From Sorghum bicolor (taxonomy: Eukaryota > Streptophyta > Magnoliopsida > Poales > Poaceae), in assembly GCF_000003195.3 (NCBI RefSeq), contig NC_012879.2, positions 22,850,844-22,914,843 on the forward strand: a stretch of 64,000 nt of DNA. The letters are read 5' to 3'. Positions 22,374 to 34,845 of the stretch are shown here, piece by piece. Below the pieces are notes generated by a model. It was not told the DNA's origin and did not search any database. It worked only from the letters and a program-made list of their open reading frames with translations. The stretch's first letter is position 1, and the number at the start of each line of letters is the position of its first letter. Both the position numbers and the translations under genes were made by a program.

Positions 22374-25300
22374 TTATGCACTCAGTAGAGTTTGGATAGC
22401 CGATATGGCGCGCAGACGAATTTGATCGGCTTCTTCTATCTCTTTGATGTCTTCATCGGCAGAGCCCTCCACTGGCTTCAACTTCTTCTTCATCTGCAGT
22501 GCTTTGTGGGCTTGGATGTTTCGTTCTTGCTAGAGGGTCTTGATCATCTCGGGTAGCTGGCTTTCTTCCTGCTGAGCTTGAGATAGGGCCTCTTCTACTT
22601 GCTTGAGCTCTGCCAGAAGGGCTTCCCTTTTTACCGATAGATCGGAGATTTTTTGCCTTAATGACTCCCCTGAGGACTGTAGGATGCTGATGCTCTTGTG
22701 CTTCTCATCGGCAAGGTGTTTCACTTGCATTACTTCCTCTGAGAGTTGGGCATGGGTGGCTCTATCGGCAAGGCATTGAGTGGCCTTTTGGTACTAGAGC
22801 TGGCGGCTCTCCAAGTGTGCAGCCTTGAAGAGGATCTCTTCGGCATCGGCAGGGATTTATCCTCTAAGAGCTTTAAACAGAGCCTTGGCTGGGTCAGAGT
22901 CATCAACTAATTGAGCAGTGTCCTGATGAAGCAGGGCCAACAGATCTTCCAGCTTTGCTCTGATTTCTGCCGATGAAATCCCCACTGCTTGGGAAGAACT
23001 TGCTTCCTCGCCCTCGTCATCAGAAATTTCGATGGCAAAGAAAAACAAGCTGTCCGGAGAGTCTTGTTCCTGGAGAAGAAATAAGATAAGTTATTTGATC
23101 ATCAAGTATTAGTAATATGAAAGATAAAGATCAAATGATTTACTTGTTTCAGAGCTATCTCTCGCCTCTGGCTAGTTGAGGCCGATGGTATCACAGGTTG
23201 ATCGGCTGGAGTTGCCGATGGGACAATGTCAGCTGAAAAATTAATATAGATAATTATAAGTTGGGAAGATAAATCCATCGGCAATGATTTCATAGACAGT
23301 ACTTTACCTTGAGGGGGTGCAGTGCTTATCTGAATTGAGGAGACTACCGATGCTATGATTGAACCCACTGGATCGGCAGTCTGCTCACGTACATCGACTG
23401 ATGTCTCTTCTAGCTGATGTGCTTCTTGCGGCTGAGGTGGAGACAGTACTTGCTATGTTTGAACTTCTGGTGAAGAAGGGGACGATTCCACGTGAATCGG
23501 TGACCCTGGAGGAGGAGGTGGAGGCGCTGTTGTCTTTTGGCGTTTTGCTTGTGACTTGGTGCTTTTGGGGCCTTTTCTCTTGACCTTGCTAGACTGGAGG
23601 GCATCGGCACTCGCCTTGGTACTTCTGGTTTTTGCTGATTTGCTAGTTTGCTGATACAACAACAAAAGTTTCATGAGTATGAATGTAACAGAGTATTGAT
23701 GAAATTTTGGTTGGAACAGTGAAAGTTACCGATGAAGTTCCCATGGCAGCCGATGTATCCTGAAAAGGCTGTGTAAGTATAGAATGGAATCGGTATAAAT
23801 TGAAAAGGTAAAAATTTTACCTTGAAAGCTTGTGCCAAAGCAGCGGCAGCAACCGATGGAGATGTCTTGGCTCGTTTGGTGGTGATTTTCTTGAAGCGCA
23901 CGTTCCGGTGCATTAAAGCCGCCAAACTTGGTGCATTGTTGCCGATCAGAGAGATCGGGCCCGATGGGAGGAGTTTGATCGGCTTTCCACTCCTGCTGAC
24001 TGTCGATGGTGTGTCGTCAACCTGCTTAGAAGGGATGGTGTAAGTTATCGATAGGGGTAAAAGTAATAAAACGAGTGAAAACATCGGTTGAAGACTTATA
24101 GTGTTCTCGGGGACTTTATACTTAGGGTCGATCATACCACGGTATTTCAAAGGCGATGTATAGAAAATGCTCTTTCCACTCCTCCCACCATTGCTTGTAT
24201 GCCTGAGTAATGAAGAGAGCTGGGATCCAGGATGACAGATCAATGTCTGACGTATCGGCATTTGGTGGAAGCTGAGCTACTCTGATCCACTCAAGACCGC
24301 TGTTTATGATCTCCCTTGGCTTCACCACATCGGCGTAGCAGAGTGCAATCGGCAGCTGTCCAAAGGCTAGTTGACGAGCCAGTGCCGATGGGTTATAGAA
24401 TTCATAAGTGAAGTTGGAGGTTTTCCCACTGCTGAAGAAATTCACTGGTATAGCTCTCGGCGTGATGATTGCCATCATCAGATCATGGTCTTTGTTGAGG
24501 GCATTGTCGAAGGGGTGGAAAGTGAGTGGGAATCTGGTTTCTGTATCCTCATAAGGCATCCATGCCCGCTGGTCTTTGGTCAGACCCTCATAGAGAGTCT
24601 GGAAGAATCGGCTGACCTGGTCTTCATTGCCACCGGTGCTAGGTAAGACTATGGCGGTCTCACCATAGTTCAAAGGGGGGCGAGTTGCCGATTCTTCCTC
24701 ATCCAGTTCATGATTTTCGGCTATGTCTCTGGGAAACCGCTGTGCAAAAAGATCAAATCCAAGGCGCTTATGCATGTGAACACTGAGCCACATGTTGATG
24801 AACCACCAAGGTCCCTCTAAGTTGCCGATGGGTTGGCCTAGCAGGAGTTTCTCAGCTACTTGGTGGAGAAGGTGATAGACAGAGCCAACCAAATATCAGC
24901 CAAGAGGAAATCGGCCGCCATCAGTCAGTCTTTCTGCTGCCGATAGATAGACAGAGGTTGGCTCTACCGATCGGCCACAGAAGACAAACTTATCTAACCA
25001 CATGTTCAGAAAAATAGCATATTCCCTCTGTCTGACTGCCCCTATTTTTCGGTACTTCTAGATGTATCCCGACCAACCGCCTATGTTACGGGTTTCTACT
25101 TTGCGCTCGGGTTTGCGGTCATACAGATGGTTATCATCGGCAGACGATATATCCAGGCCAGTAAGCATCAGCACATCGGCTAAAGTGGGGGATGCGGGGC
25201 CATGGCCGAATACAAAAGCATTAAGGGTATCAGACCAGAAATATGAAGCAGCTATCAACAGAGATTCGTTCCTCTCCATGTCGGCAATGGACAGTCTCAT

Positions 25301-25617
25301 GCATTGGTCCAATTTTCGCTCAGCCCATTGGACTTCATTCGAGTTGCCGATTCTCAGGAACCAATCTTTCCAACCCTTGGTAGAACTGGGCCAGGAACGA
25401 AAGGTATCTTTCCTTAGGTCCAATGAAAAGTTTGGTTGATCGGTAGGAATCACAATCTTATCAGCCAGCTCCTAAAGGATTTGAAGGTTGAAGGAATAAA
25501 AAAAGGAGAAAAAAGGGGTACTCAGTAAATAGATTTGCGGATGAATAGGAGTACAGCAAAATTTTAAAAGAAGGAGGGTGGTATGTTGACCTCAGGAACC
25601 ACGAAGTTGATGGCCAT
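22374..25617 (-). pseudogene. Antisense multi-exon gene in element C: plant-mobile-domain-like protein with C-terminal coiled coil
   Basis: It runs against the retrotransposon. Exon 1 (25591-25617) encodes MAINFVVPE; a GT-AG intron (25472-25590) leads in frame to ELADKIVIPTDQPNFSL. The large exon (about 25471-24115) resembles the plant mobile domain (aminotransferase-like) family (LNMWLDKFVFCGRS, GPWWFINMWLSVHMHKRLGF, FYNPSALARQLAFGQLP), with two stops (about 25057 and 24893). Later exons include a ~30-nt exon near 23730-23760, a basic Ser/Pro linker (RKGPKSTKSQAKRQK) and a coiled coil (LSVKREALLAELKQVEEALS) ending at TAA 22374-22376. D has the same gene. Such antisense ORFs are known from Tat elements; the function is unknown. 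Confidence 0.72.
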
Positions 25618-25770
25618 TTCTTCCTGGAAGAAGGGAGAGATCGAAGACTCGAAGGGTTGTTGAGGGAAATCTTTGCCGGAGTTCTTGAAGTTGTCGAACA
25701 GTGCCGCTGCCAGGAGGGTGGATTCAAGGCTGTAGAATGACAAGATGGAGGAAGAGTACCGGAGAAGGAG

Positions 25771-25780
25771 GTGTTTATAG
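25771..25780 (-). promoter_or_regulatory. TATA box of the antisense gene in element C
   Basis: CTATAAACAC on the minus strand, 163 bases upstream of the ATG. D has CTATAAATAC 162 bases upstream of its ATG (49371-49380). Confidence 0.6.
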
Positions 25781-26168
25781 GACAAAAAGGACAAGGACAA
25801 ATCTAACTTACCTCTTTGCCGCATCCATGAAATCCGAGGGTGTTCAGGTAGATATGGTAACTATTCGCACGATAATCAAGGGATTGTGCAGATGATTTGA
25901 CAGCAAGCGGTGAAGATATCTTACTGTGCAAGATCGTTTGGTCGGTCCATCAGCAGTCCTCTCTAACGGTAATATTGCCGATGAGCACATTCTAGGGAGA
26001 TTCGGTTCAGGAAGTTGAGAAATTCGAGGAATCTACAGGAGAATCGGGCTGAGGTTGTTTAAATTTGGTAATTAATTATCAATCAAGGGAAATAATTACG
26101 GAAAGGCATCATTACTGAGGAGAATTTCGGAGCATTAATGATTTTATACTCCAAAATTTGGGGGCATA
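25781..26168 (+). other. Element C 3' untranslated region and PPT
   Basis: No ORF supported. Homologous to D 49381-49781. The PPT is TTTGGGGGCATA, ending at the LTR start. Confidence 0.65.
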
Positions 26169-26894
26169 TGTTGACACCGTTTTTGGACATGTATCTTTGG
26201 ATACACACCTGGAGTTAATGAAGTGTAGATCGGCAGATGGGGCAATGGTGATCAGTCTACAGGGGAGTTGCCGATGAAGGTTGGTGCCGATGGGAAAACA
26301 GCCGAATATGACCAAGTCCAGGAGTGGTGATGCGTTCATGCCGATGGCCAGTGACGATGATTGCCGATGGGTGTGAAAGGCGGTTTGCCGATGACTCTGA
26401 AGAAAAAGTGTAGAGGTTGCAGATTTGACAGTGTACCGATCGGTTGTGGAAGATAATTTAATGTTTTCCTTATTTATTAGAGTTCGTTTTATATACGGAT
26501 TCTGTTTAATTTGGAATTCGAGTTCTAGTCGTGTCTGGTTGTAGCTCTTTGGACAGGGTATAAATCTAGACCCCATAGCAATGTAACGTGACATCTATCA
26601 ATCAATCAATCAAAAACAAGTTTTTAGACATATTCTAGCATCTATTTTTTCGGCGACTTCGCCATATTTTCCTTTTTCTACGAGTTCTTAGGAATTCGTC
26701 GAGTCAAACTCGGCGTGTTCTCAAGTTCCGCATGAGCACCTCTTGGCCGTGACATCCGGGCGCATCGCGGTTGTCGGGACCAAAGTGTTCAAGTTACCAC
26801 CTTTGTCGATTGTAAGGTCAAATCGGCTGGCATGCCTTAACGTTTGAATCGGGTATTAGCCCTTTATGTTTGCAGATCAGCTTTTGCACCAACA
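26169..26894 (+). repeat. Element C 3' LTR (726 bp)
   Basis: TGTTGACACCG..CACCAACA. Homologous to both LTRs of D. It holds about seven GCCGAT/ATCGGC hexamers. A likely TATA region is GGGTATAAATCTAG near 26558. Confidence 0.9.
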
Positions 26895-27957
26895 GTACCC
26901 TTCATCTGGGTCCGTTGGATCGCGGATGGATGGCCGAGATTAAATCGTGGGGAAGGGGAAGAAGCCGGCTGGCCGGAGCTGGGGAAGGCTGCGGCGGCGC
27001 CATGGCCGTGATGGCCGGAGTTGCCCAATCCGGCAACACAGAGCAGTAGAGCGCGAACCAAAAGCACTGGGACGCTCAGGAGCTCGATGCGAACTCACCT
27101 GAGGCAAGAATCGGGACGGAGAGAAGCCGGCTAGAGCTCCCGACGGCGAGAGGCGGACGGCGGCTCTGCAAAAAGTTTGGTGGAGGTTAGGCAAGCATAT
27201 GGAGCAAGAGAACGCGAACAAAAGGTCTCGACGACTTCGCAATAGCAGCAAGGAGCTCGGCAAAGGGCTCACGGAGACCAAAACACTTGCAGCGGCGGAT
27301 TGCTTTCGGGGTGAATCTTAGCGAAGCTTTTCGGAGAAATCTATGCGGCGGTTGGCGCTAAGATTGAGATAGGGGCTTGGCGAGGGTCGAGACGAGTATT
27401 TAAAGGGGCAACCGTGTGGAGCAAGGCGCCTGGGGCGATTACGCGCACGGCCGGTAGGATTCGGGCTCGAGTCCTGTCCGGACACGAGGTAGGGGACGGC
27501 CTTGACCGCTGGGTCCCACTTATCGGTGTCCCAGGGGCGCGGGTCCGCTCTGTCAGCGGCCGCAGCGGAGGGGAGACGCGAGCGGCTCGCTGGCTGCTCC
27601 AGCGTGGGCCGGGGACTGGGCCGCGTGGCAGGAGAAAGGAAGGGGGAAAACAGGCCGCGGGGGGGTGGGGGGAAACTGTGCCGAGACCGAGAGTGAGTGA
27701 GGGAGAGACTAATTCCTTTTATTTTTTTTATTTTTCTCACTTTTTGCTCAAACCAAATAAAAAGATTTGAAAATCATTTTGAATTTAAAACCACCACTCA
27801 ATAAAATATATGCAGCAGCATGATGCTAAAACATGTGTCTAAACCCTATAATGACTTTTAATTTAATAAATATTCCTTTCTTACTACACTTAAGTACTCA
27901 ACAATTAATTAAATCATTTTACCCTATTTGGAAAGATGAAATTTTTAGGGTTTTACA
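26895..27957 (-). repeat. Chromovirus-like LTR fragment, minus strand, host site of element C
   Basis: Read on the minus strand from 27957 it starts TGTAAAACCCTAAAAATTTC, the kind of start I know from Tekay/Del LTRs, followed by an AT-rich part and then a GC-rich promoter-like part (TTTAAATA at about 27395-27402). A good donor-like CTCAG|GTGAGT lies near 27096-27106. Cut at 26895 by element C. The GC-rich ORFs here (27318-27770, both strands) look incidental. It could instead be the 5' end of a host gene; no protein match is recognisable. Confidence 0.42.
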
Positions 27958-28165
27958 TTAACTCTCGTCAAATCAAATATTTAGACATATGCATGAAGTA
28001 ATAAATATAGACTATTTACGAAATTAAAAACACAGATAAAGAATAATTTGTGAGACGAATCTTTTAAGCCTAACTAATCTATGATTAAACACTAATTATC
28101 AAATAAGACGAAAATATTATAGTACCTATTAAAGTTTAACACTCGAACCAAACGCCTTGGTCAAT
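27958..28165. mobile_element. Grass MITE-like remnant
   Basis: AT-rich block with AAAAGATTCGTCTCACAAAT-type sequence on the minus strand and GAACCAAACGCC at the right edge, as in the very common grass MITE family that ends AACAAGGCC. The terminal inverted repeats are not complete. Confidence 0.42.
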
Positions 28166-28679
28166 GACGGCAACATACTTGAACTCGGCATATTCAACTC
28201 GAACTCAGCACTCCAACACAGCCAGCTAAACTCAGACTTCGACTCGTCGATTGGACGGCACGGAAAATCGTGAGATTGGTCTAGACGGCAGCGCGGCACG
28301 ATGAACAGAGTAAACCTTAACTTTAGCTCTAGATAACACTTGTTAGGAAATAATATAATAATAGATTGAACACCAGGTATAAATTTTTACATGGAAAACC
28401 CTTGCAGAACGTAGGGAATACAATTAGTTGCCTCTCTGTCCCTATACGGCTTACAAGATATATTTATAGGACGGACTGACTACGGTCAAATACGGAAACA
28501 AATCCGCTAATAAACATAATCCGAACCACGGACGTTCTAGACGTCTCCGAAAGACTCATGTTATAGTATGGATCATATTCCAATAGGAACTACAACATCA
28601 ACCATTGCACGACGTTGATGGCAACAGCGGCGCTACGCAAGAAGTGACGGTGCCTCCTATAGTGGCGGGGCTAGCACAT
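28166..28679. other. Unrecognised intergenic sequence
   Basis: No ORF and no repeat structure I can name. Contains the left TSD of the LINE at its right edge. Confidence 0.5.
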
Positions 28680-28914
28680 GTCCATTGGGTCCCTTTTTTG
28701 ACAAAGAACGCAAACTTTATTAGCAGCATGAAGCTGCAATAAGGGAGAAAGTCTCCCAGTTTACAAGATTTAGAGCATCCTTAAGAGGACATCCATCAAT
28801 ATGGTCTGCCTACAATAGGATTATTTACATCTTGATTCAAAATTTATGTAGAAGTTCTTAAAGCCTGACTTGCTAGTGTATGAGCTGTGGTATTGTCTTC
28901 TCTTCCTATCTTCA

Positions 28915-31900
28915 TTACTTTCCAAGAGAGATGTGAAGCCTTATGAAAGGCCTTACATCCCATGATGGAGGTTGATCAAAGTTGGCTTCATTGTAGAAGG
29001 TTGCAAGAATCTGATTATCAGTGATGAATGACATGCCACTGATATTTAGATGTGATGCAATATCAGCAGCAAGTGCCATTGCCGCTGATTCTACCATGAT
29101 GATCGAGGAGCTGTTCTGAAGCGACGCTTTTATGTAGACGTTGAACCCTTTTCAGGATCCAGGAGTAAGACTCCTAGCCCCGCATTCCTTGGATTCATGT
29201 GGCTGCAATCTAGTGCCAAGGAGGCATCTGTGTAGCATCTAGGGCCCTGCCTAACCACCTGTAACCTGCAAGTTCAATGTTGGAGGTTTTGCCTCTGGGA
29301 TTCTCCTACTACTGAGACATTAGTTGCTGCATTATCGCTTGCCTCTAAGTATGAGATCTTGATATCTGCCTCCACCGCATGTTTTACCTACAAAACAATC
29401 CATGTTTTCCTCTAAAAATGTAGATCATTTCTGGCCTTCCATAAGTACTTGAGTGTGGTCATGATTCTTTGCATCTGCAATTCATATATGTTCATGCCAA
29501 GATCTCCTGTACTCCATCATGTTTAATAGGGAGCATTGAGGTGCGTATAGGAGTGTTAGATGAAAACCAAACTGCTGTAGCAAAGGAGCAGTGGAAGAAA
29601 AGATGAGCATCATTTTCCATGGTATTGCATCTGTCACATTGTTTGCTGATTTTTGAGGATAGGTTCCCCGCTCTTGCACCTGTAGCGATTGCTTTCCTAA
29701 CCAGCCTCCAGCCAAAAGCTTTGATATTTGGTGGCAGCATTTTGTGCTTCCACATTCTCCTAAGAATATTCATAGCTTCATCAGTAATGCCTCGTGCACC
29801 CTGTGTTGGTCTTGATACCTGCATTTGTTGATTAAGGAACTTGAAAGCTTCTTTAGCAGAGCAAACCCCTTTCGTGGCAGGTTTCCAAATAACTAAGTCA
29901 GCTTAATTGGAGGGGACAATTTGAGTGGAGTAAATCTAGGAGACAACATTAGAATCAAATATTTGGGAGATAAAGTTGAAATCCCAGTGGTGAGTGTTAT
30001 TGTTCCAAAGGTTCAGGCATATGGTCAATAGTAACAGGAAGTTTGATGTGGTCATGAATATGTTTCCATATAGGACACCAGGGAGTTGACCAGATACTAG
30101 AGTCACCTTTAAGAATTTGGATAAAGCAATTGTCGACCAAAATTTTTTTGACCTGAAGGACAGAGGACCAAAAAGCTGATTTTATAGGGGAGTTACCAAC
30201 TAACTAGAAGCTCGTGTTTGCAAAATATTTAGATTTCAGGATGCTGGTGAGATATGGATTCTTACCTGTGGCAATGTTCCAAGCTACATGAACAATAAGA
30301 CTGTGGTTGACAATCTGCAAGTCTCTTATTCCTAAGCCTTCTTCAGACTTTGGCCTACATATGTCCTTCCACGACCTAAAACTGAAAGATGTCGAAGAGT
30401 TGTCTTGTTTTACACGTGTCCACCAGAATCTATAATAGCAGTGATCCTGTCAATAAAGTTCTTGGAGAAGAGAATGGTTGACATGTAATAGATGGGAATT
30501 GATGCTAGCACAGAGTTAATGTAAACCAATCTCCCTGCATGATTCAGTTTATTGGCTTTGATAGTTGTGAGCTTTACTTTAAATTTATTAATTATGAAAT
30601 CATAAGCTTTAGACCTGTCAGTATGACTAAAAATGAGATGACTAAGATAAATTGCTTTAGGCTTCAAGTCTGATACTAGAAAAACTGTCTTAATTAAACC
30701 TCTAGTATTTTGATCAACCCCTCTGCTAAAAGTGATTGAAGACTTATCAAAGTTGGGGGTTTGGCCAGATGCTGCACAAAAAGAGTGAAGAATGGAGTTG
30801 ATCCTATTAGCTTCCTCTCTTCTCGCCTACCCGCATATTATAAGATCATCTGCAAAAGTAAAGCAAGAATTTTGGGACAGCTAGGTCCTAGTGTGATTCC
30901 TGTAATGTTATGCTCCATCGAATGATTCTGCAGACAAATTGCAAGCTCATTTATAGCAATTATGAACAAGTAAGGAGACAAAGGACATCCTTGTCTGATT
31001 CCTCGCTGTGGATAAAAGACTGGTGTTGGCTCACCATTGATGATCAGGTTAGTTGTCAAAATGCAGTTATGGATCATGGCAATAAAATGGTCCTTGAAGC
31101 CCTACCTTCTGATAGCACAGTCAATAAAATTCCATTCTATTCTATCAAAAGCTTTTGCAAGATCAAGTTTAAGAAAGAAAGCTTTTTGTTTCCAACTTTC
31201 GAGGTTAAAATTGTGTATTATTTCCTGGGCTATAATGATGTTAGAAGCAATATGTCTACCTTGGACAAAAGCAGCTTGAGAGGGATGTATAATATGAGGA
31301 AGGTGAATTTTAATCCTTTCAGCTTGTGATTTGGAAATGATCTTATATATGACATTGCAAAGGCTTATAGGCCTGAAATCGTTGGGAGCAATGGGATCTG
31401 TTATTTTGGGAATTAAAGCAATATGAGTAGAATTTATCTATGGAGGCATAGCGGCAGTCTGATAAAATTCGGTAACTAACTGATGAACATCCTTACCTAC
31501 CCAGTCCCATGCTGATTTGTAAAAAGCTGCATTATGTCCATCTGGTCCTGGACCTGCATTGTTTCTCATGCTTTTAACAATGTTGTGCAGTTCTTGTAGG
31601 TCTGGAACTGAGGCAGTGTAAGCATCTTCAACTATTCCTTCTGGAAGAGCTTCATTTTGACTCCAATCCTGAATTGTGCCCTGTGCAGCATGCTGAGAGA
31701 TCGACCTGAAAATAGTTGTGAAATAATCACCATAATTGTTCCTGAGTGGTGGAGAAGGACCCATCTGGGTTCTGGATGTGGGTAATAGTGTTCCTCTTGG
31801 CTCTCTTGATTATAGCTTGGTGAAAGAAGCTGGTATTTCTGTCCCCCTTAACAAAGCAGTTCTTTTTATATCTCTGTTTGTGGTAGGCATCTTCTTTGGC

Positions 31901-33090
31901 AAGGGTAATCTGGTGCTGGTATTCAAGCTCTTTTTGAATGGTAATGTTATGAGGGTTAGGGGGAAGCATCTGGAGGTTCTAGATCTGGTTCTCAATATCC
32001 TGTAGTTGAGAGAGGGTTTAGGTTTGGTCTTGCACCACTTAGTGTGGTCTTGAGCCAGGCAATGAGTTTTCAAATGGAAGGGACGATTGGAGGATTTCAA
32101 CCAGCTTTGCTTGGCTGTAACATTGTAGTCCTTCTCTAAATGCCACCAGTTCTCAAATTTAAAGTGTCTTCTTCGTAGGCTTAGCGTCCAGAATAGCAAG
32201 AATTGGAGCATGATCACTCTTCAGCATAGGCAAATTGTAAATCATAGTATTGGGAAAAGATAAACACCAATCAGCATTAGCAATAAATCTATCATGTCTT
32301 CCATATGTAGGCATAGTACTGAATCTCTTGTTAGTCCAGGTGTAAGCAGGTCCATTGTAACCAAGATCAAAGAAACTACAAGCTTTAACTAAGCAACAAA
32401 AGTGAGAGATAGCACACCCATTATAGCAGGTCTAGGACCTAGCTTTTCCTTAACATCCATGATATTATAAAGATCAACCATACAAATGATAGGCATATTT
32501 TGATATTTAGTAAAAATATTCTGAACCTGCCTCCAACTCAGATCAGTTATTTGATGATGCGGGTCTCCATACACACACACTAGGCCAAATCTCTTATGAA
32601 GAAACTTGTGATCACACATACAGAAAAGGAAATTAGGACTAGACTCAAGGACTTCTACATCGACATCATAATTCAAAAGGAGCCATAGACCACCCAAAAG
32701 ACCATTAGCATGAACTACATGATTATTATTAACATTAAATCTGTTAATAAGATCGGTTTTACTAAGTTTGGAGTTTCTTGTTTCTGACACAAAAATTACC
32801 TGTGCCTTAGTAGAATATATTAACCTATGAAGGTGGAGCATTTTAGGGCTGCCAAGGCTACCTCCCATGCCTAGATAGTTCCACGCTAACAGATTCATGT
32901 CATCTGTGGCACCGGACACCTCTTCCTCCTCTTGTGTGTAGCGAGCTAGAGCTTGCTGCATACTAATACCGCAACAAGATCCCCAGCCGGGATCCCACAC
33001 TAAAATCCCACGCCTAGATTCCAGAATGCTTCGCAGTAAAGCCAGCACAAGCTGCAGCCCAAGGCCAAAAGCAAACTGTTTCGAGAGCAC
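28915..33090 (-). pseudogene. LINE ORF2: endonuclease, reverse transcriptase, RNase H
   Basis: ORF2 nicks the target and primes RNA copying there. Endonuclease begins MNLLAWNYLGMG (Met at 32898) with VIFVSETRN. RT part: NAGPGPDGHNAAFYKSAW (around 31550), QRGIRQGCPLSPYLF (around 31000) and the catalytic FADD at 30845-30856, which is in a different frame from the preceding motif. The RT tail has KLNHAGRLVYINSVLASIP; the zf-RVT region has CDRCNTMENDAHLFFHC (29650-29600); a plant-type RNase H remnant ends near 28915. At least five frame breaks. Dead copy. Confidence 0.82.
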
Positions 33091-33685
33091 CTCCAGACTC
33101 GATCAGATATCGTCACTCCTTTTGCAAGGTAACACAGGACTCAAGCCGACTCAAATCAGACAAAATCGCTCACTCAACCTTCTGTTGTGTGCCTCAAACT
33201 CTGAACGAATGGATTTAGAGTAGGAGATTCGAGGCAAACAAGGGCAGGAGCCACGTCCACGTCCCGAGAGGGCTAGTGGCTGTGGGCTGGCATCACAGGT
33301 GCGAGAGGCGCTGGCCGTGGCCGTGCACGCCTGTGAGAACGATGAGAGAGATGAAGTGCAAAAGACTATGGATGTTGATGCAAGCAGCAGGAAGCAAGAG
33401 ACGACACCTTGTTTGTTTGGCTGATAATGCTGGAATCAGTGGGAAAAAAGAAAGGGATGAACTAGTGGACCACCTGATTTACAATCGATACTTGAGCAAA
33501 ATACAGTCTCAGGCAGAGCCAAGCCGATTGGTTGATAGATCAGCCGAGCAGCCAACGATTGCTGAATTGGAAAAGCAAGGGGATGATTTCGGATTGAAGA
33601 TGAGTGGGGATCGGATTGGAGAAAGCAAGAGCTACAGTAGAGGCTACAATAGCCAAGAAGCTGGCATCCGCCCAGAAGGTGCCTC
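33091..33685 (-). other. LINE 5' region, ORF1 not recognised
   Basis: Inside the LINE target duplication but without a recognisable ORF1. A plus-strand ORF (33276-33809) crosses the LINE border and is therefore not treated as a gene. Confidence 0.45.
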
Positions 33686-33700
33686 GTCCATTGGGTTCCC

Positions 33701-34065
33701 TTACATGCCTAGGCCAAAATGTCGTGCCTCCACTTCACCATTTATACTTCTATACATTCTTGTCATATACTACGTGGCGTGGTTCAACTTTAGTGAACTT
33801 TCTAGTTAAAAATATTTATACCTATGACTTCAAATTAATTTATTATAAAAATAAATTTTATAATTAATCTAATAATGTTTATTTGATATCATAAGTATTT
33901 ATATTTTTTATCTATAATTGGTCAACTTTAAGATACTAAAATATGACATTGTGTTATAATTGCATTCTTCATAAGATAATTTATCAGCCATTTAACAATA
34001 TTTTTCACTCAAATAAATCAGCGAACAGCATGGACTTATTGATGAGGACATCGCCACGCTGGATA
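33701..34065. other. AT-rich, MITE-like spacer
   Basis: No gene. 33775-33960 resembles the interior of Stowaway-type MITEs (GTGGTTCAACTTTAGTG, AATTGGTCAACTTTAAGAT); no clear ends. Confidence 0.35.
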
Positions 34066-34843
34066 TGTTGACACCATCCTCTTTTCCAAGTTGCAATTCA
34101 TCTTCAACTCAGCTACTACGTCACTCTCGGATTCAGCAAACACGTCGTTAGTGTTTTGATCATAACTTCTTCATACGACATGGAAACAGGGTGATCTTGG
34201 ACTCGTTGGAAAGGGAACAACGACGTCGTCGTTTTGAATCTGATCCCAGCTCCAGATCTTTCGTGAATTATTTTTTATGTCCACAACAAGGTGATGCGTC
34301 ACCTATTTTGGGCCAATTTGGTCATGTATCGAATTCAGACCTTAAGCCCATGTTGTGGCCGCCTCCCCATGGTCGCCTCCAACCCTAGGTCGCTTCTCCT
34401 TTATATTCCACGTAGCCACCGCTGTTTAGACTTAAGTTTTGATTAGAGTTTAGTTTTCCATCGAGAAACTGAATCATTCATTGTAATTGTGGTGACAAAT
34501 CCTTTTACAGTGATCCAGGGCCCCCGTTCTTCATCTCCTCCACTGTGTCGATTAGTCCTTTGGAACTGAGTTCTTGAACCCTCTTCGAATATTTGCGTCA
34601 TCATATCTGCAATTTTAGATTGCGTTTTTATACCTTCTCGCTTGTGTTCTTTGATTCGATTGCAAGAAAAAAGCCTTTTTGGCAAAGTCAATCAAGTTGT
34701 GCTTGGTTGATAACCAACAGAGCAGTGGTATAACGGTTGTAGGGTTCGAATCGTGTTGATTTAAAGCTAGATTGTCTACGTCGAGTTCTCCACAAATCGA
34801 ATTTACCAATTACGTCTCAGAAGATCGGGCTTGAACCTCATCA
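34066..34843 (+). repeat. Element E1 5' LTR (about 778 bp)
   Basis: Starts TGTTGACACCATCC, ends AACCTCATCA, followed two bases later by a decayed initiator-Met-type PBS. A TATA-like CTTTATATTCC lies near 34400. No second copy is in the window, so the start is less certain than the end. Confidence 0.5.
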
Positions 34844-34845
34844 AT

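Larger units (their letters stand above)
1..26894 (+). mobile_element. Element C: Tat-lineage Ty3/gypsy LTR retrotransposon, 5' part outside window, interrupted by A
   Basis: The visible parts are 1-2513 and 21108-26894, separated by nested element A. Order: protease end, RT, RNase H, a second RNase H-like domain, integrase, antisense gene, PPT, 3' LTR. The second RNase H domain and the antisense gene between integrase and 3' LTR are features known from the Tat lineage. Across the A insertion the frame resumes as in the uninterrupted relative D (around 44676-44700). The 5' LTR and gag lie to the left of the window. The five bases after the 3' LTR are GTACC (26895-26899); the matching TSD copy should precede the unseen 5' LTR. 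Confidence 0.88.
28694..33685 (-). mobile_element. L1-type LINE (non-LTR retrotransposon), decayed
   Basis: Minus-strand element of about 5 kb. Its 3' tail shows on the plus strand as TTTTTT at 28694. Flanking copies GTCCATTGGGTCCC (28680-28693) and GTCCATTGGGTTCCC (33686-33700) form an imperfect target-site duplication of the length usual for LINEs. Domains in order on the minus strand: unidentified 5' region, endonuclease, RT, zinc-binding RT tail, RNase H. Confidence 0.82.

Noticed and set aside
27318..27770. GC-rich ORFs of 118-140 codons on both strands as a host gene
   Set aside because: They overlap on both strands, show no protein motif, and lie in what looks like a chromovirus LTR promoter region.
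28166..28679. Second degraded LTR near 28330-28560
   Set aside because: Some phrases look LTR-like, but no ends, partner copy or PBS could be found.
33276..33809. 177-codon plus-strand ORF as a gene
   Set aside because: It crosses the LINE target-site border at 33686, so it cannot be an ancestral coding unit.
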